A stretch of 64,000 bases of DNA, taken from assembly GCF_963678635.1 (NCBI RefSeq), contig NC_087065.1:10749579-10813578 (forward strand), written 5' to 3'. Positions 48,301 to 57,700 of the stretch are shown here, piece after piece. Within the stretch, counting starts at the first letter, position 1. The number at the start of each line of letters is the position of its first letter. The notes below the pieces were generated by a model, which did not search any database, was not told the DNA's origin, and saw only the letters and a list, made by a program, of their open reading frames with translations. A program made the position numbers and the translations under genes. The stretch is from Symsagittifera roscoffensis. Lineage: Eukaryota > Xenacoelomorpha > Acoela > Convolutidae.

Positions 48301-48754
48301 AGCAGTTTTTCAAATAAACCACCTTTATTTCTCCAACCAGCCTTTTAGCTATCAAAAAAGCTTCCGAGTATTTTTTAGCGTCGTGAAAATTTGGAATAAC
48401 TCATTGACTGCTGAAATAAATAGATTAAAAATATGCGTCTTAGACATTTCCGCTAAAATTATCCTACTGTTGGTTCTTCAAACTCATCAACTGTGTATGC
48501 CAAAAAAACGGGAAAAATGAAATTAAATAAAATTTGGTTACAAAAAATTCTGAACTAAAATCGGTATGATAATTGTTTTCCTGCTGACCTGGTCTGAAGA
48601 GATCTGACCTTTTGGGTGTTTATGGGCGACTGTTGGAATGTGACGTGGGCAGTGTCGAATGCGTCTGCGTATGATTGGATGATGTTTGGGATGGGGTGGA
48701 CTGTGCTGCCACTGTACAACATCACCACCTCCGACTCATTCAACTTACCACACA
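20962..48754 (-). CDS. Kainate/AMPA-type ionotropic glutamate receptor subunit, 18 exons, 5' end outside window
   Basis: A ligand-gated cation channel subunit of the cell membrane, closest in pattern to GRIK (kainate) subunits. Exons, 5' to 3' on the minus strand: 48754-48609, 47240-47135, 45191-45087, 44339-44151, 43990-43932, 40915-40862, 40690-40541, 39943-39743, 39474-39214, 38744-38523, 38278-38024, 37647-37478, 32361-32163, 31695-31627, 31441-31272, 25714-25600, 21618-21472, 21351-20962. All phases agree; about 1001 codons to the TAA. Order: amino-terminal domain, S1, M1, pore loop, M3 with [12 protein letters not shown]2, M4, 129-residue tail. Ligand contacts are kept: PLTIT with Arg five residues later (S1), and Glu in FLMES (S2). 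The S2 Cys pair is kept (QPCS and NSPCS). The Q/R site is Gln. Signal peptide and roughly 100 residues lie beyond 64,000. Confidence 0.93.
21472..21618 (-). CDS. GluR exon (M4)
   Basis: 49 codons, phase 0. [20 protein letters not shown] plus [10 protein letters not shown] is the fourth membrane helix. Acceptor AATTTCAG, donor AAG|GTAACA. Confidence 0.92.
22375..22640. other. Strand-asymmetric intron segment (G-poor then C-poor)
   Basis: About 185 bases are nearly free of G (many CCC and CTTA runs). They are followed by about 70 bases rich in G and poor in C. It lies in the receptor intron 21619-25599. No coding sequence. Confidence 0.4.
23267..23695. mobile_element. hAT-like MITE (429 bp) with 8-bp target duplication
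   Basis: Left end CAGGGGCGAATTTAAG, right end CCTAGGTCGGTCCCTG. Flanks agatcgaa (23259-23266) and agatcgga (23696-23703) differ at one base. Same family as 6356-6661. No transposase. Confidence 0.8.
24069..24920 (-). pseudogene. Possible decayed coding fragment, Lys/Arg-rich
   Basis: On the minus strand a 107-codon frame (24397-24720) is strongly basic, and open pieces continue on both sides with stops between. GC content is above that of the intron around it. It sits inside a receptor intron on the same strand but shows no receptor similarity. It may be a relic of a transposon or processed gene. I do not recognise it. Confidence 0.25.
25600..25714 (-). CDS. GluR exon (S2 end, [18 protein letters not shown])
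   Basis: A 115-nt exon isolated in long introns. [18 protein letters not shown] and KAKWWYRN match TIAILQLQEEGKL and KEKWW. The second S2 Cys is in NSPCS. Acceptor ACCACAG, donor CCG|GTATTA. Phase is exact on both sides. Confidence 0.9.
25969..26129 (+). mobile_element. Internally deleted copy of the GTTCCGACT hairpin element (161 bp)
   Basis: It keeps both ends: GTTCCGACTTTCGATACGAA at the left, AGTCGGAAC and CAGGGCTTCGCCCTG at the right. It lacks about 350 bp of the middle seen in the 26368 copy. Confidence 0.8.
26368..26884 (+). mobile_element. Full-length copy of the GTTCCGACT hairpin element (517 bp)
   Basis: The 5' end holds a hairpin ACTTTCG-ATA-CGAAAGT. The inverted partner AGTCGGAAC lies about 50 bp from the 3' end. 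The 3' tail holds a hairpin CAGGGC-TTT-GCCCTG and ends AGTCTTGTT. No ORF of note. Confidence 0.85.
27880..30076. repeat. Tandem array, 321-bp unit, about seven copies
   Basis: The landmark gcaatggtaag occurs with its ATGG at 27901, 28222, 28543, 28864, 29185, 29506 and 29827, exactly 321 bp apart. Copies are nearly identical, with rare single-base changes, so the array is young or homogenised. The last copy degrades after about 30010. On the minus (receptor sense) strand each unit holds a pyrimidine tract TTTCTTTTTTTTCTAG. Each also has a local duplication of gaccgccta. It lies in the receptor intron 25715-31271. Confidence 0.95.
30230..31260. other. Intron sequence, no gene recognised
   Basis: AT-rich. 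It includes an inverted-orientation TCGACC-type cluster at 31090-31200. The ORF at 30485-30727 has no family motif. Confidence 0.4.
31090..31200. repeat. GGTCGAGTCGG repeats, inverted relative to 15170-15330
   Basis: cataaagtcgag occurs twice, with gtcggtcgaaac and gtcgatcgaaac around it. Confidence 0.45.
31272..31441 (-). CDS. GluR exon (S2, [16 protein letters not shown])
   Basis: It starts TAEGVQMVQ after acceptor GTTAAG. It contains FLMES, whose Glu binds the agonist amine, and the first S2 Cys (LQPCS). Ends TPRTSPY, donor TT|GTAATT, phase 2. Confidence 0.92.
31627..31695 (-). CDS. GluR exon (S2, [18 protein letters not shown])
   Basis: 23 codons, phase 0, acceptor TTGTTGCAG, donor TCC|GTAAGT. 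Matches KISTYDKMWAFMSSRRQS. Confidence 0.9.
32163..32361 (-). CDS. GluR exon (M3 gate and S2 start)
   Basis: It codes [20 protein letters not shown], the gate motif of AMPA/kainate receptors, then [20 protein letters not shown]. Acceptor GTGTATAG, donor CAG|GTCCAC. A partial duplicate of its acceptor lies upstream (32453-32524). Confidence 0.95.
32350..32524. repeat. Partial tandem duplication of an exon's 3' splice site
   Basis: gcagaaaaagacct...atttaatgtctccttaaca is present at 32350-32423 and again at 32453-32524, offset 103 bp, each followed by a G-run. The first copy is the acceptor and first 12 nt of the M3 exon. The second is an extra acceptor (GTGTAG|GTCTTTTTCTGC, at 32464/32465) just upstream on the sense strand. 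Confidence 0.85.
33104..33617 (+). mobile_element. Diverged copy of the GTTCCGACT hairpin element
   Basis: It shares ggaatatttgtgctcggggt near the start, and gggcttcgccctgata plus cagtcttgtt at the end. The first bases and the AGTCGGAAC partner (here agtcaaaac) are mutated. Confidence 0.75.
34158..34434. mobile_element. MITE with modular inverted ends (277 bp)
   Basis: The left end reads ggggctaggtcttttac and then the module gac-ctttttaccaga repeats. The right end is its inverse, ending aaaggtcggtcccc. Each arm is about 55-65 bp, built from repeated ACC(T/A)TTTTACCAGAC modules. T-runs flank both sides. No ORF. Confidence 0.65.
34667..34749. repeat. Inverted repeat with about 31-bp arms
   Basis: Arms 34667-34697 and 34719-34749 (left begins aaaagcgtttcgagcatcat) pair with few mismatches around a 21-bp loop. 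Confidence 0.75.
35056..35130. repeat. Short minisatellite, 18-19-bp unit, four copies
   Basis: gtgtcggatagtttattt and close variants, four in a row. The ORF across it (34844-35131) owes its VSDSLF repeats to this and is not a gene. Confidence 0.75.
36160..36990. repeat. AT-rich palindromic repeat cluster
   Basis: Many copies of aatcgattataattgatt-like motifs, the same family as 10180-11880, with the core in inverted orientation. Intron of the receptor. Confidence 0.5.
37245..37345. mobile_element. Fragment of the hAT-like MITE family
   Basis: Shares ggttgacctaaaaaaggtcg and ctctcgagaaaatc with 38802-39079 and 23267-23695. Only the right part is left. Confidence 0.6.
37478..37647 (-). CDS. 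GluR exon (M1-M2 loop and pore helix)
   Basis: Acceptor TTTTCAG, donor AAG|GTTTGT, phase 2. A Ser-rich loop ([13 protein letters not shown]) precedes the pore loop [17 protein letters not shown]. Gln occupies the Q/R site, as in unedited, Ca-permeable subunits. Confidence 0.92.
38024..38278 (-). CDS. GluR exon (S1 end and M1)
   Basis: 85 codons, phase 0. [20 protein letters not shown] is the agonist-binding segment with its conserved Arg. Then comes pre-M1 FSFLQPL and M1 ([19 protein letters not shown]). Acceptor GTCTCCAG, donor GAA|GTAAGC. Confidence 0.95.
38523..38744 (-). CDS. GluR exon (S1 ligand-binding lobe)
   Basis: 74 codons, phase 0. It codes [36 protein letters not shown] and [22 protein letters not shown]. 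Acceptor GAATTGCAG. The phase-correct donor is GGG|GCAAGT, a GC-AG intron. Confidence 0.92.
38802..39079. mobile_element. hAT-like MITE copy in a receptor intron
   Basis: It begins CAGGGGCC and ends CCTAGATCCGCGCCTG, with the family interior (gtgcgcgcgaaaa, ggtcgacaaaat). The left end is partly deleted and no target duplication is seen. Confidence 0.65.
39214..39474 (-). CDS. GluR exon (end of amino-terminal domain, [17 protein letters not shown])
   Basis: 87 codons, phase 0, acceptor AATTTAG, donor CTG|GTAGGT. Matches GLTGRITFNKTNGLRTDF, then an acidic Ser-rich linker, and ends RITAVL at the entry to S1. Confidence 0.88.
39743..39943 (-). CDS. GluR exon (amino-terminal domain, [14 protein letters not shown])
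   Basis: 67 codons, phase 0, acceptor TTTTTCAG, donor AAG|GTCAGC. YDAF matches the AALMYDAVHVV helix. Confidence 0.88.
40541..40690 (-). CDS. GluR exon (amino-terminal domain, [19 protein letters not shown])
   Basis: 50 codons, phase 0, acceptor GTTTAG, donor CAG|GTCAGC. Matches the VNMTGFRILNTENTQVSSI segment, including FEQRWRQKN for IIEKWSMER. Confidence 0.85.
40862..40915 (-). CDS. GluR exon ([18 protein letters not shown])
   Basis: 18 codons, phase 0 on both sides, acceptor ATTTTCAG, donor TTG|GTTAGC. Matches the MGMMTEYYHYIFTTLDL segment. Confidence 0.85.
41200..42560 (-). pseudogene. LINE-type (non-LTR) reverse transcriptase relic
   Basis: Read on the minus strand, with stops and frameshifts, the RT blocks occur in order. 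[20 protein letters not shown] comes near 42130, then [27 protein letters not shown] spans about 41790-41845, then LLYADDLF near 41740, with YADD as the polymerase site. [11 protein letters not shown] follows near 41370. Order and spacing fit Jockey/CR1-like LINE RTs. The clade is not assigned. It is inactive and lies in a receptor intron on the same strand. Confidence 0.75.
43473..43795 (-). mobile_element. hAT-like MITE copy, inverted
   Basis: It begins caggggcggatctaagg and ends cctcctctaaatccgctgctg. The interior matches the family on the minus strand. No clear target duplication. Confidence 0.65.
43932..43990 (-). CDS. GluR small exon (amino-terminal domain, [12 protein letters not shown])
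   Basis: A 59-nt exon found by phase and by similarity to the FDCSHEMAAGILKQ segment. Acceptor CTGCAG; donor CTT|GTCTAT. Edges are inferred. Confidence 0.55.
44151..44339 (-). CDS. GluR exon (amino-terminal domain with Cys-containing insertion)
   Basis: It codes [20 protein letters not shown], then [20 protein letters not shown] and NFILF. The end matches LLKEMKRGKEFHVIF. The first ~40 residues are an insertion relative to vertebrate kainate receptors. The acceptor TTTTCAAG fits; the donor TCTA|GTTCAA is the only phase-correct GT nearby and is less certain. Confidence 0.75.
45087..45191 (-). CDS. GluR exon (amino-terminal domain, [13 protein letters not shown])
   Basis: It matches GLIRLQELIKAPS of GRIK proteins. 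Acceptor GCTACAG, donor CCCAG|GTATAT, phase 1 on both sides as required. The open frame listed in the other register here is a shadow. Confidence 0.85.
45470..45896 (-). mobile_element. Copy of the GTTCCGACT hairpin element, minus strand
   Basis: The 5' end is at 45896, the 3' tail at 45470. Both hairpins are intact. Close in sequence to the next copy, which faces it head to head. Confidence 0.85.
45991..46532 (+). mobile_element. Full copy of the GTTCCGACT hairpin element (542 bp)
   Basis: 5' hairpin ACTTTCGATACGAAAGT; inverted partner AGTCGGAAC near the 3' end; 3' hairpin CAGGGCTTCGCCCTG; ends cagtcttgtt. Lies 94 bp from the inverted copy at 45470-45896. Confidence 0.85.
47135..47240 (-). 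CDS. GluR exon (amino-terminal domain, [12 protein letters not shown])
   Basis: It codes [20 protein letters not shown] and VIYDQQDG, matching the FKWKTVTVVYD strand of kainate receptors. Acceptor GTTTTTAG; donor GATG|GTTAGT, phase 1. Confidence 0.85.
48609..48754 (-). CDS. GluR exon (amino-terminal domain, [19 protein letters not shown])
   Basis: It matches the kainate-receptor segment around the VQSICNALEVPHI region (here [14 protein letters not shown]). Donor AAG|GTCAGA, phase 0. The acceptor TTTTCTAG|TG lies inside the first array unit, so the first 46-47 nt of this exon ([15 protein letters not shown]) are themselves a repeat monomer. Confidence 0.85.
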
Positions 48755-51700
48755 CTAGAAAACAGGGCAGCCACTGTACAACATCACCACCTCCGACTCA
48801 TTAAACTTACCACACACTAGAAAACAGGGCAGCCACTGTACAACATCACCACCTCCGACTCATTAAACTTACCACACACTAGAAAACAGGGCAGCCACTG
48901 TACAACATCACCACCTCCGACTCATTCAACTTACCACACACTAGAAAACAGGGCAGCCAGTGTACAACATCACCACCTCCGACTCATTCAACTTACCACA
49001 CACTAGAAAACAAGGCAGCCACTGTACAACATCACCACCTCCGACTCATTCAACTTACCACACACTAGAAAACAGGGCAGCCACTGTACAACATCACCAC
49101 CTCCGACTCATTCAACTTACCACACACTAGAAAACAGGGCAGCCACTGTACAACATCATCACCTCCGACTCATTCAACTTACCACACACTAGAAAACAGG
49201 GCAGCCACTGTACAACATCACCACCTCCGACTCATTAAACTTACCACACACTAGAAAACAGGGCAGCCACTGTACAACATCACCACCTCCGACTCATTCA
49301 ACTTACCAAACACTAGAAAACAGGACAGCCACTGTACAACATCACCACCTCCGACTCATTCAACTTACCACACACTAGAAAACAGGGCAGCCACTGTACA
49401 ACATCACCACCTCCGACTCATTCAACTTACCACACACTAGAAAACAGGGCAGCCACTGTACAACATCACCACCTCCGACTCATTCAACTTACCACACACT
49501 AGAAAACAGGGCAGCCACTGTACAACATCACCACCTCCGACTCATTCAACTTACCACACACTAGAAAACAGGGCAGCCACTGTACAACATCACCACCTCC
49601 GACTCATTAAACTTACCACACACTAGAAAACAGGGCAGCCACTGTACAACATCACCACCTCCGACTTATTCAACTTACCAAACACTAGAAAACAGGACAG
49701 CCACTGTACAACATCACCACCTCCGACTCATTCAACTTACCACACACTAGAAAACAGGGCAGCCACTGTACAACATCACCACCTCCGACTCATTCAACTT
49801 ACCACACACTAGAAAACAGGGCAGCCACTGTACAACATCACCACCTCCGACTCATTAAACTTACCACACACTAGAAAACAGGGCAGCCACTGTACAACAT
49901 CACCACCTCCGACTCATTCAACTTACCAAACACTAGAAAACAGGACAGCCACTGTACAACATCACCACCTCCGACTCATTCAACTTACCACACACTAGAA
50001 AACAGGGCAGCCAATGTACAACATCACCACCTCCGACTCATTCAACTTATCACACACTAGAAAACAGGGCAGCCACTGTACAACATCACCACCTACGACT
50101 CATTCAACTTACCACACACTAGAAAACAGGGCAGCCACTGTACAACATCACCACCTCCGACTCATTCAACTTACCAAACACTAGAAAACAAGACAGCCAC
50201 TGTACAAAATCACCACCTCCGACTCATTCAACTTACCACACACTAGAAAACAGGGCAGCCACTGTACAACATCACCACCTCCGACTCATTCAACTTACCA
50301 CACACTAGAAAACAGGGCAGCCACTGTACAACATCACCACCTCCGACTCATTCAACTTACCACACACTAGATAACAGGGCAGCCAATGTACAACATCACC
50401 ACCTCCGACTCATTCAACTTACCACACACTAGAAAACAGGGCAGCCACTGTACAACATCACCACCTCCGACTCATTAAACTTACCACACACTAGAAAAAC
50501 CGGGCAGCCACTGTACAACATCACCACCTCCGACTCATTCAACTTACCAAACACTAGAAAACAGGACAGCCACTGTATAACATCACCACCTCCGACTCAT
50601 TCAACTTACCACACACTAGAAAACAGGGCAGCCACTGTACAACATCACCACCTCCGACTCATTCAACTTACCACACACTAGAAAACAGGGCAGCCACTGT
50701 ACAACATCACCACCTCCGACTCATTCAACTTAACACACACTAGAAAACAGGGCAGCCACTGTACAACATCACCACCTCTGACTCATTCAACTTACCACAC
50801 ACTAGAAAATAGGACAGCCACTGTACAACATCACCACCTCCGACTCATTCAATTTATCACACACTAGAAAATACGACAGCCACTGTACAACATCACCACC
50901 TCCGACTCATTCAACTTACCACACACTAGAAACAGGACAGCCACTGGACAACATCACCTCCTCTGACTCATTTAACTTACCACACACTAGAAACAGGGCA
51001 GCCACTGTACAACATCACCACCTCCGACTCATTCAACTTACCACACACTAGAAAACAGGAGGCCACTGTACAACATCACCACCTCCGACTAATTCAACTT
51101 ACCACACACTAGAAACAGGGCAGCCACTGTACAACATCCCCATATCCGACTCATTCAACTTACCACACAATAGAAACAGGTCAGCCACTGTACAGCATCA
51201 CCACCTGCGACTCATTCAACTTACCACACACTAGAAAACAGGGCAGCCACTGTACAACATCACCACCTCGGACCCATTCAACTTACCACACACTAGAAAT
51301 AGGGCAGCCACTGTACAGCATCACCACCTTCGACTCATTCCACTTACCACACACTAGAAAACAGGGCAGCCACTGTACAACATCACCACCTCTTACTCAT
51401 TCAACTTACCACGAACTAGAAAATAGGGCAGCCACTGTACAACATCACCATTTCCCACTCCTTCAACTAACCACACACTAGAAACAGGGCAGCCACTGTA
51501 CAACATCACCACCTCCGACTCATTCAACTTACCACACACTAGAAAACAGGACAGCCACTGTACAACAGCACCACCTCCGACTCATTCAACTTACCACACC
51601 CTAGAAAATAGGGCAGCCACTGTACAACATCACCACCTCCGACTCATTCATTTTACCATACACTAGAAAAAGGGCAGCCACTGTACAGCATCACCACCTC

Positions 51701-54700
51701 CGACTCATTCAACTTACCACACACTAGAAACAGGGCAGCCACTGTACAACATCACCACCTCCGACTCATTCAACTTACCACACACTAGAAAACAGGGCAG
51801 CCACTGTACAACATCACCACCTCCGACTCATTCAACTTACCACACACTAGAAAACAGGGCAGCCACTGTACAACATCACCACCTCTGACTCATTCAACTT
51901 ACCACACACTAGAAAATAGGACAGCCACTGTACAACATCACCACCTCGGACTCATTCAACTTAACACACACTAGAAAATAGGGCAGCCTGAGTACAACAT
52001 CACCACCTCCGACTCATTCAACTTACCACACACTAGAAAATACGACAGCCACTGTACAACATCACCACCTCCGACTCATTCAACTTACCACACACTAGAA
52101 ACAGGACAGCCACTGGACAACATCACCACCTCTGACTCATTCAACTTACCACACACTAGAAACAGGGCAGCCACTGTACAACATCACCATCTCCGACTCA
52201 TTCAACTTACCACACACTAGAAAATAGGGCAGCCACTGTACAACATCACCACCTCCGACTCATTCAACTTACCACACACTAGATACAGGGCAGCCACTGT
52301 ACAGCATCACCACCTGCGACTCATTCAACTTACCACACACTAGAAAACAGGGCAGCCACTGTACAACATCACCACCTCGGACCCATTCAACTTACCACAC
52401 ACTAGAAATAGGGCAGCCACTGTACAGCATCACCACTTTCGACTCATTCAACTTACCACACGCTAGAAAACAGGGCAGCCACTGTACAACAGCACCACCT
52501 CCGACTCATTCAACTTACCACACCCTAGAAAATAGGGCAGCCACTGTACAACATCACCACCTCCGACTCATTCATTTTACCATACACTAGAAACAGGGCA
52601 GCCACTGTAAAACATCACCACCTCCGAGTCATTCAACTTACCACACACTAGAAAACAGGGCAGCCACTGTACAACATCACCACCTCTGACTCATTCAACT
52701 TACCACACACTAGAAAATAGGACAGCCACTGTACAACATCACCACCTCCGACTCATTCAACTTACCACACATTAGAAAATAGGACAGCCACTGTACAACA
52801 TCACCACCTCCGACTCATTCAACTTATCACACACTAGAAAATACGACAGCCACTATACAACATCACCACCTGCGACTCATTCAACTTACCACACACTAGA
52901 AACAGGACAGCCACTGGACAACATCACCACCTCTGACTCATTTAACTTACCACACACTAGAAAACAGGAGGCCACTGTACAACATCACCACCTCCGACTA
53001 ATTCAACTTACCACACACTAGAAACAGGGCGGCCACTGTATAACATCCCCATATCCGACTCATTCAACTTACCACACAATAGAAACAGGTCAGCCACTGT
53101 ACAGCATCACCACCTGCGACTCATTCAACTTACCACACACTAGAAAACAGGGCAGCCACTGTACAACATCACCACCTCGGACCCATTCAACTTACCACAC
53201 ACTAGAAATAGGGCAGCCACTGTACAGCATCACCACCTTCGACTCATTCAACTTACCACACACTAGAAAACAGGGCAGCCACTGTACAACATCACCACCT
53301 CTTACTCATTCAACTTACCACACACTAGAAAACAGGGCAGCCACTGTACAACATCACCATTTCCCACTCCTTCAACTAACCACACACTAGAAACAGGGCA
53401 GCCACTGTACAACATCACCACCTCCGACTCATTCAACTTACCACACACTAGAAAACAGGACAGCCACTGTAGAACAGCACCACCTCCGACTCATTCAACT
53501 TACCACACCCTAGAAAATAGGGCAGCCACTGTACAACATCACCAACTCCAACTCATTCATTTTACCATACACTAGAAACAGGGCAGCCACTGTACAGCAT
53601 CACCACCTCCGACTCATTCAACTTGCCACACACTAGAAACAGGGTAGCCACTGTACAACATCACCACCTCCGACTCATTCAACTTACCACACACTAGAAA
53701 ACAGGGCAGCCACTGTACAACATCACCACCTCGGACTCATTCAACTTAACACACACTAGAAAATAGGGCAGCCTGAGTACAACATCACCACCTCCGACTC
53801 ATTCAACTTACCACACACTAGAAAATACGACAGCCACTGTACAACATCACCACCTCCGACTCATTCAACTTACCACACACTAGAAACAGGACAGCCACTG
53901 GACAACATCACCACCTCTGACTCATTCAACTTACCACACACTAGAAACAGGGCAGCCACTGTACAACATCACCATCTCCGACTCATTCAACTTACCACAC
54001 ACTAGAAAATAGGGTAGCCACTGTACAACATCACCACCTCCGACTCATTCAACTTACCACACACTAGATACAGGGCAGCCACTGTACAGCATCACCACCT
54101 GCGACTCATTCAACTTACCACACACTAGAAAACAGGGCAGCCACTGTACAACATCACCACCTCGGACCCATTCAACTTACCACACACTAGAAATAGGGCA
54201 GCCACTGTACAGCATCACCACCTTCGACTCATTCAACTTACCACACACTAGAAAACAGGGCAGCCACTGTACAACATCACCACCTCTTACTCATTCAACT
54301 TACCACGAACTAGAAAATAGGGCAGCCACTGTATAACATCACCATTTCCCACTCCTTCAACTAACCACACACTAGAAACAGGGCAGCCACTGTACAACAT
54401 CACCACCTCCGACTCATTCAACTTACCACACACTAGAAAACAGGACAGCCACTGTACAACAGCACCACCTCCGACTCATTCAACTTACCACACCCTAGAA
54501 AATAGGGCAGCCACTGTACAACATCACCACCTCCGACTCATTCATTTTACCATACACTAGAAAAAGGGCAGCCACTGTACAGCATCACCACCTCCGACTC
54601 ATTCAACTTACCACACACTAGAAACAGGGCAGCCACTGTACAACATCACCACCTCCGACTCATTCAACTTACCACACACTAGAAAACAGGGCAGCCACTG

Positions 54701-57700
54701 TACAACATCACCACCTCCGACTCATTCAACTTACCACACACTAGAAAACAGGGCAGCCACTGTACAACATCACCACCTCTGACTCATTCAACTCACCACA
54801 CACTAGAAAATAGGAGAGCCACTGTACAACATCACCACCTCGGACTCATTCAACTTAACACACACTAGAAAATAGGGCAGCCTGAGTACAACATCACCAC
54901 CTCCGACTCATTCAACTTACCACACACTAGAAAATACGACAGCCACTGTACAACATCACCACCTCCGACTCATTCAACTTACCACACACTAGAAACAGGA
55001 CAGCCACTGGACAACATCACCACCTCTGACTCATTCAACTTACCACACACTAGAAACAGGGCAGCCACTGTACAACATCACCATCTCCGACTCATTCAAC
55101 TTACCACACACTAGAAAATAGGGCAGCCACTGTACAACATCACCACCTCCGACTCATTCAACTTACCACACACTAGATACAGGGCAGCCACTGTACAGCA
55201 TCACCACCTGCGACTCATTCAACTTACCACACACTAGAAAACAGGGCAGCCACTGTACAACATCACCACCTCGGACCCATTCAACTTACCACACACTAGA
55301 AATAGGGCAGCCACTGTACAGCATCACCACTTTCGACTCATTCAACTTACCACACACTAGAAAACAGGGCAGCCACTGTACAACATCACCACCTCTTACT
55401 CATTCAACTTACAACGAACTAGAAAATAGGGCAGCCACTGTACAACATCACCATTTCCCACTCCTTCAACTAACCACACACTAGAAACAGGGCAGCCACT
55501 GTACAACATCACCACCTCCGACTCATTCAACTTACCACACACTAGAAAACAGGACAGCCACTGTACAACAGCACCACCTCCGACTCATTCAACTTACCAC
55601 ACCCTAGAAAATAGGGCAGCCACTGTACAACATCACCACCTCCGACTCATTCATTTTACCATACACTAGAAACAGGGCAGCCACTGTAAAACATCACCAC
55701 CTCCGACTCATTCAACTTACCACACACTAGAAAACAGGGCAGCCACTGTACAACATCACCACCTCTGACTCATTCAACTTACCACACACTAGAAAAAAGG
55801 ACAGCCACTGTACAACATCACCACCTCCGACTCATTCAACTTACCACACACTAGAAAATAGGACAGCCACTGTACAACATCACCACCTCCGACTCATTCA
55901 ACTTATCACACACTAGAAAATACGACAGCCACTATACAACATCACCACCTGCGACTCATTCAACTTACCACACACTAGAAACAGGACAGCCACTGGACAA
56001 CATCACCACCTCTGACTCATTTAACTTACCACACACTAGAAAACAGGAGGCCACTGTACAACATCACCACCTCCGACTAATTCAACTTACCACACACTAG
56101 AAACAGGGCAGCCACTGTACAACATCCCCATATCCGACTCATTCAACTTACCACACAATAGAAACAGGTCAGCCACTGTACAGCATCACCACCTGCGACT
56201 CATTCAACTTACCACACACTAGAAAACAGGGCAGCCACTGTACAACATCACCACCTCGGACCCATTCAACTTACCACACACTAGAAATAGGGCAGCCACT
56301 GTACAGCATCACCACCTTCGACTCATTCAACTTACCACACACTAGAAAACAGGGCAGCCACTGTACAACATCACCACCTCTTACTCATTCAACTTACCAC
56401 GAACTAGAAAATAGGGCAGCCACTGTACAACATCACCATTTCCCACTCCTTCAACTAACCACACACTAGAAACAGGGCAGCCACTGTACAACATCACCAC
56501 CTCCGACTCATTCAACTTACCACACACTAGAAAACAGGACAGCCACTGTAGAACAGCACCACCTCCGACTCATTCAACTTACCACACCCTAGAAAATGGG
56601 CAGCCACTGTACAACATCACCAACTCCAACTCATTCATTTTACCATACACTAGAAACAGGGCAGCCACTGTACAGCATCACCACCTCCGACTCATTCAAC
56701 TTACCACACACTAGAAACAGGGTAGCCACTTTACAACATCACCACCTCCGACTCATTCAACTTACCACACACAAGAAAACAGGGCAGCCACTGTACAACA
56801 TCACCACCTCGGACTCATTCAACTTAACACACACTAGAAAATAGGGCAGCCTGAGTACAACATCACCACCTCCGACTCATTCAACTTACCACACACTAGA
56901 AAATACGACAGCCACTGTACAACATCACCACCTCCGACTCATTCAACTTACCACACACTAGAAACAGGACAGCCACTGGACAACATCACCACCTCTGACT
57001 CATTCAACTTACCACACACTAGAAACAGGGCAGCCACTGTACAACATCACCATCTCCGACTCATTCAACTTACCACACACTAGAAAATAGGGTAGCCACT
57101 GTACAACATCACCACCTCCGACTCATTCAACTTACCACACACTAGATACAGGGCAGCCACTGTACAGCATCACCACCTGCGACTCATTCAACTTACCACA
57201 CACTAGAAAACAGGGCAGCCACTGTACAACATCACCACCTCGGACCCATTCAACTTACCACACACTAGAAATAGGGCAGCCACTGTACAGCATCACCACT
57301 TTCGACTCATTCAACTTACCACACACTAGAAAACAGGGCAGCCACTGTACAACATCACCACCTCTTACTCATTCAACTTACAACGAACTAGAAAATAGGG
57401 CAGCCACTGTACAACATCGCCATTTCCCACTCCTTCAACTAACCACACACTAGAAACAGGGCAGCCATTGTACAACATCACCACCTCCGACTCATTCAAC
57501 TTACCACACACTAGAAAACAGGACAGCCACTGTACAACAGCACCACCTCCGACTCATTCAACTTACCACACCCTAGAAAATAGGGCAGCCACTGTACAAC
57601 ATCACCACCTCCGACTCATTCATTTTACCATACACTAGAAACAGGGCAGCCACTGTACAGCATCACCACCTCCGACTCATTCAACTTACCACACACTAGA

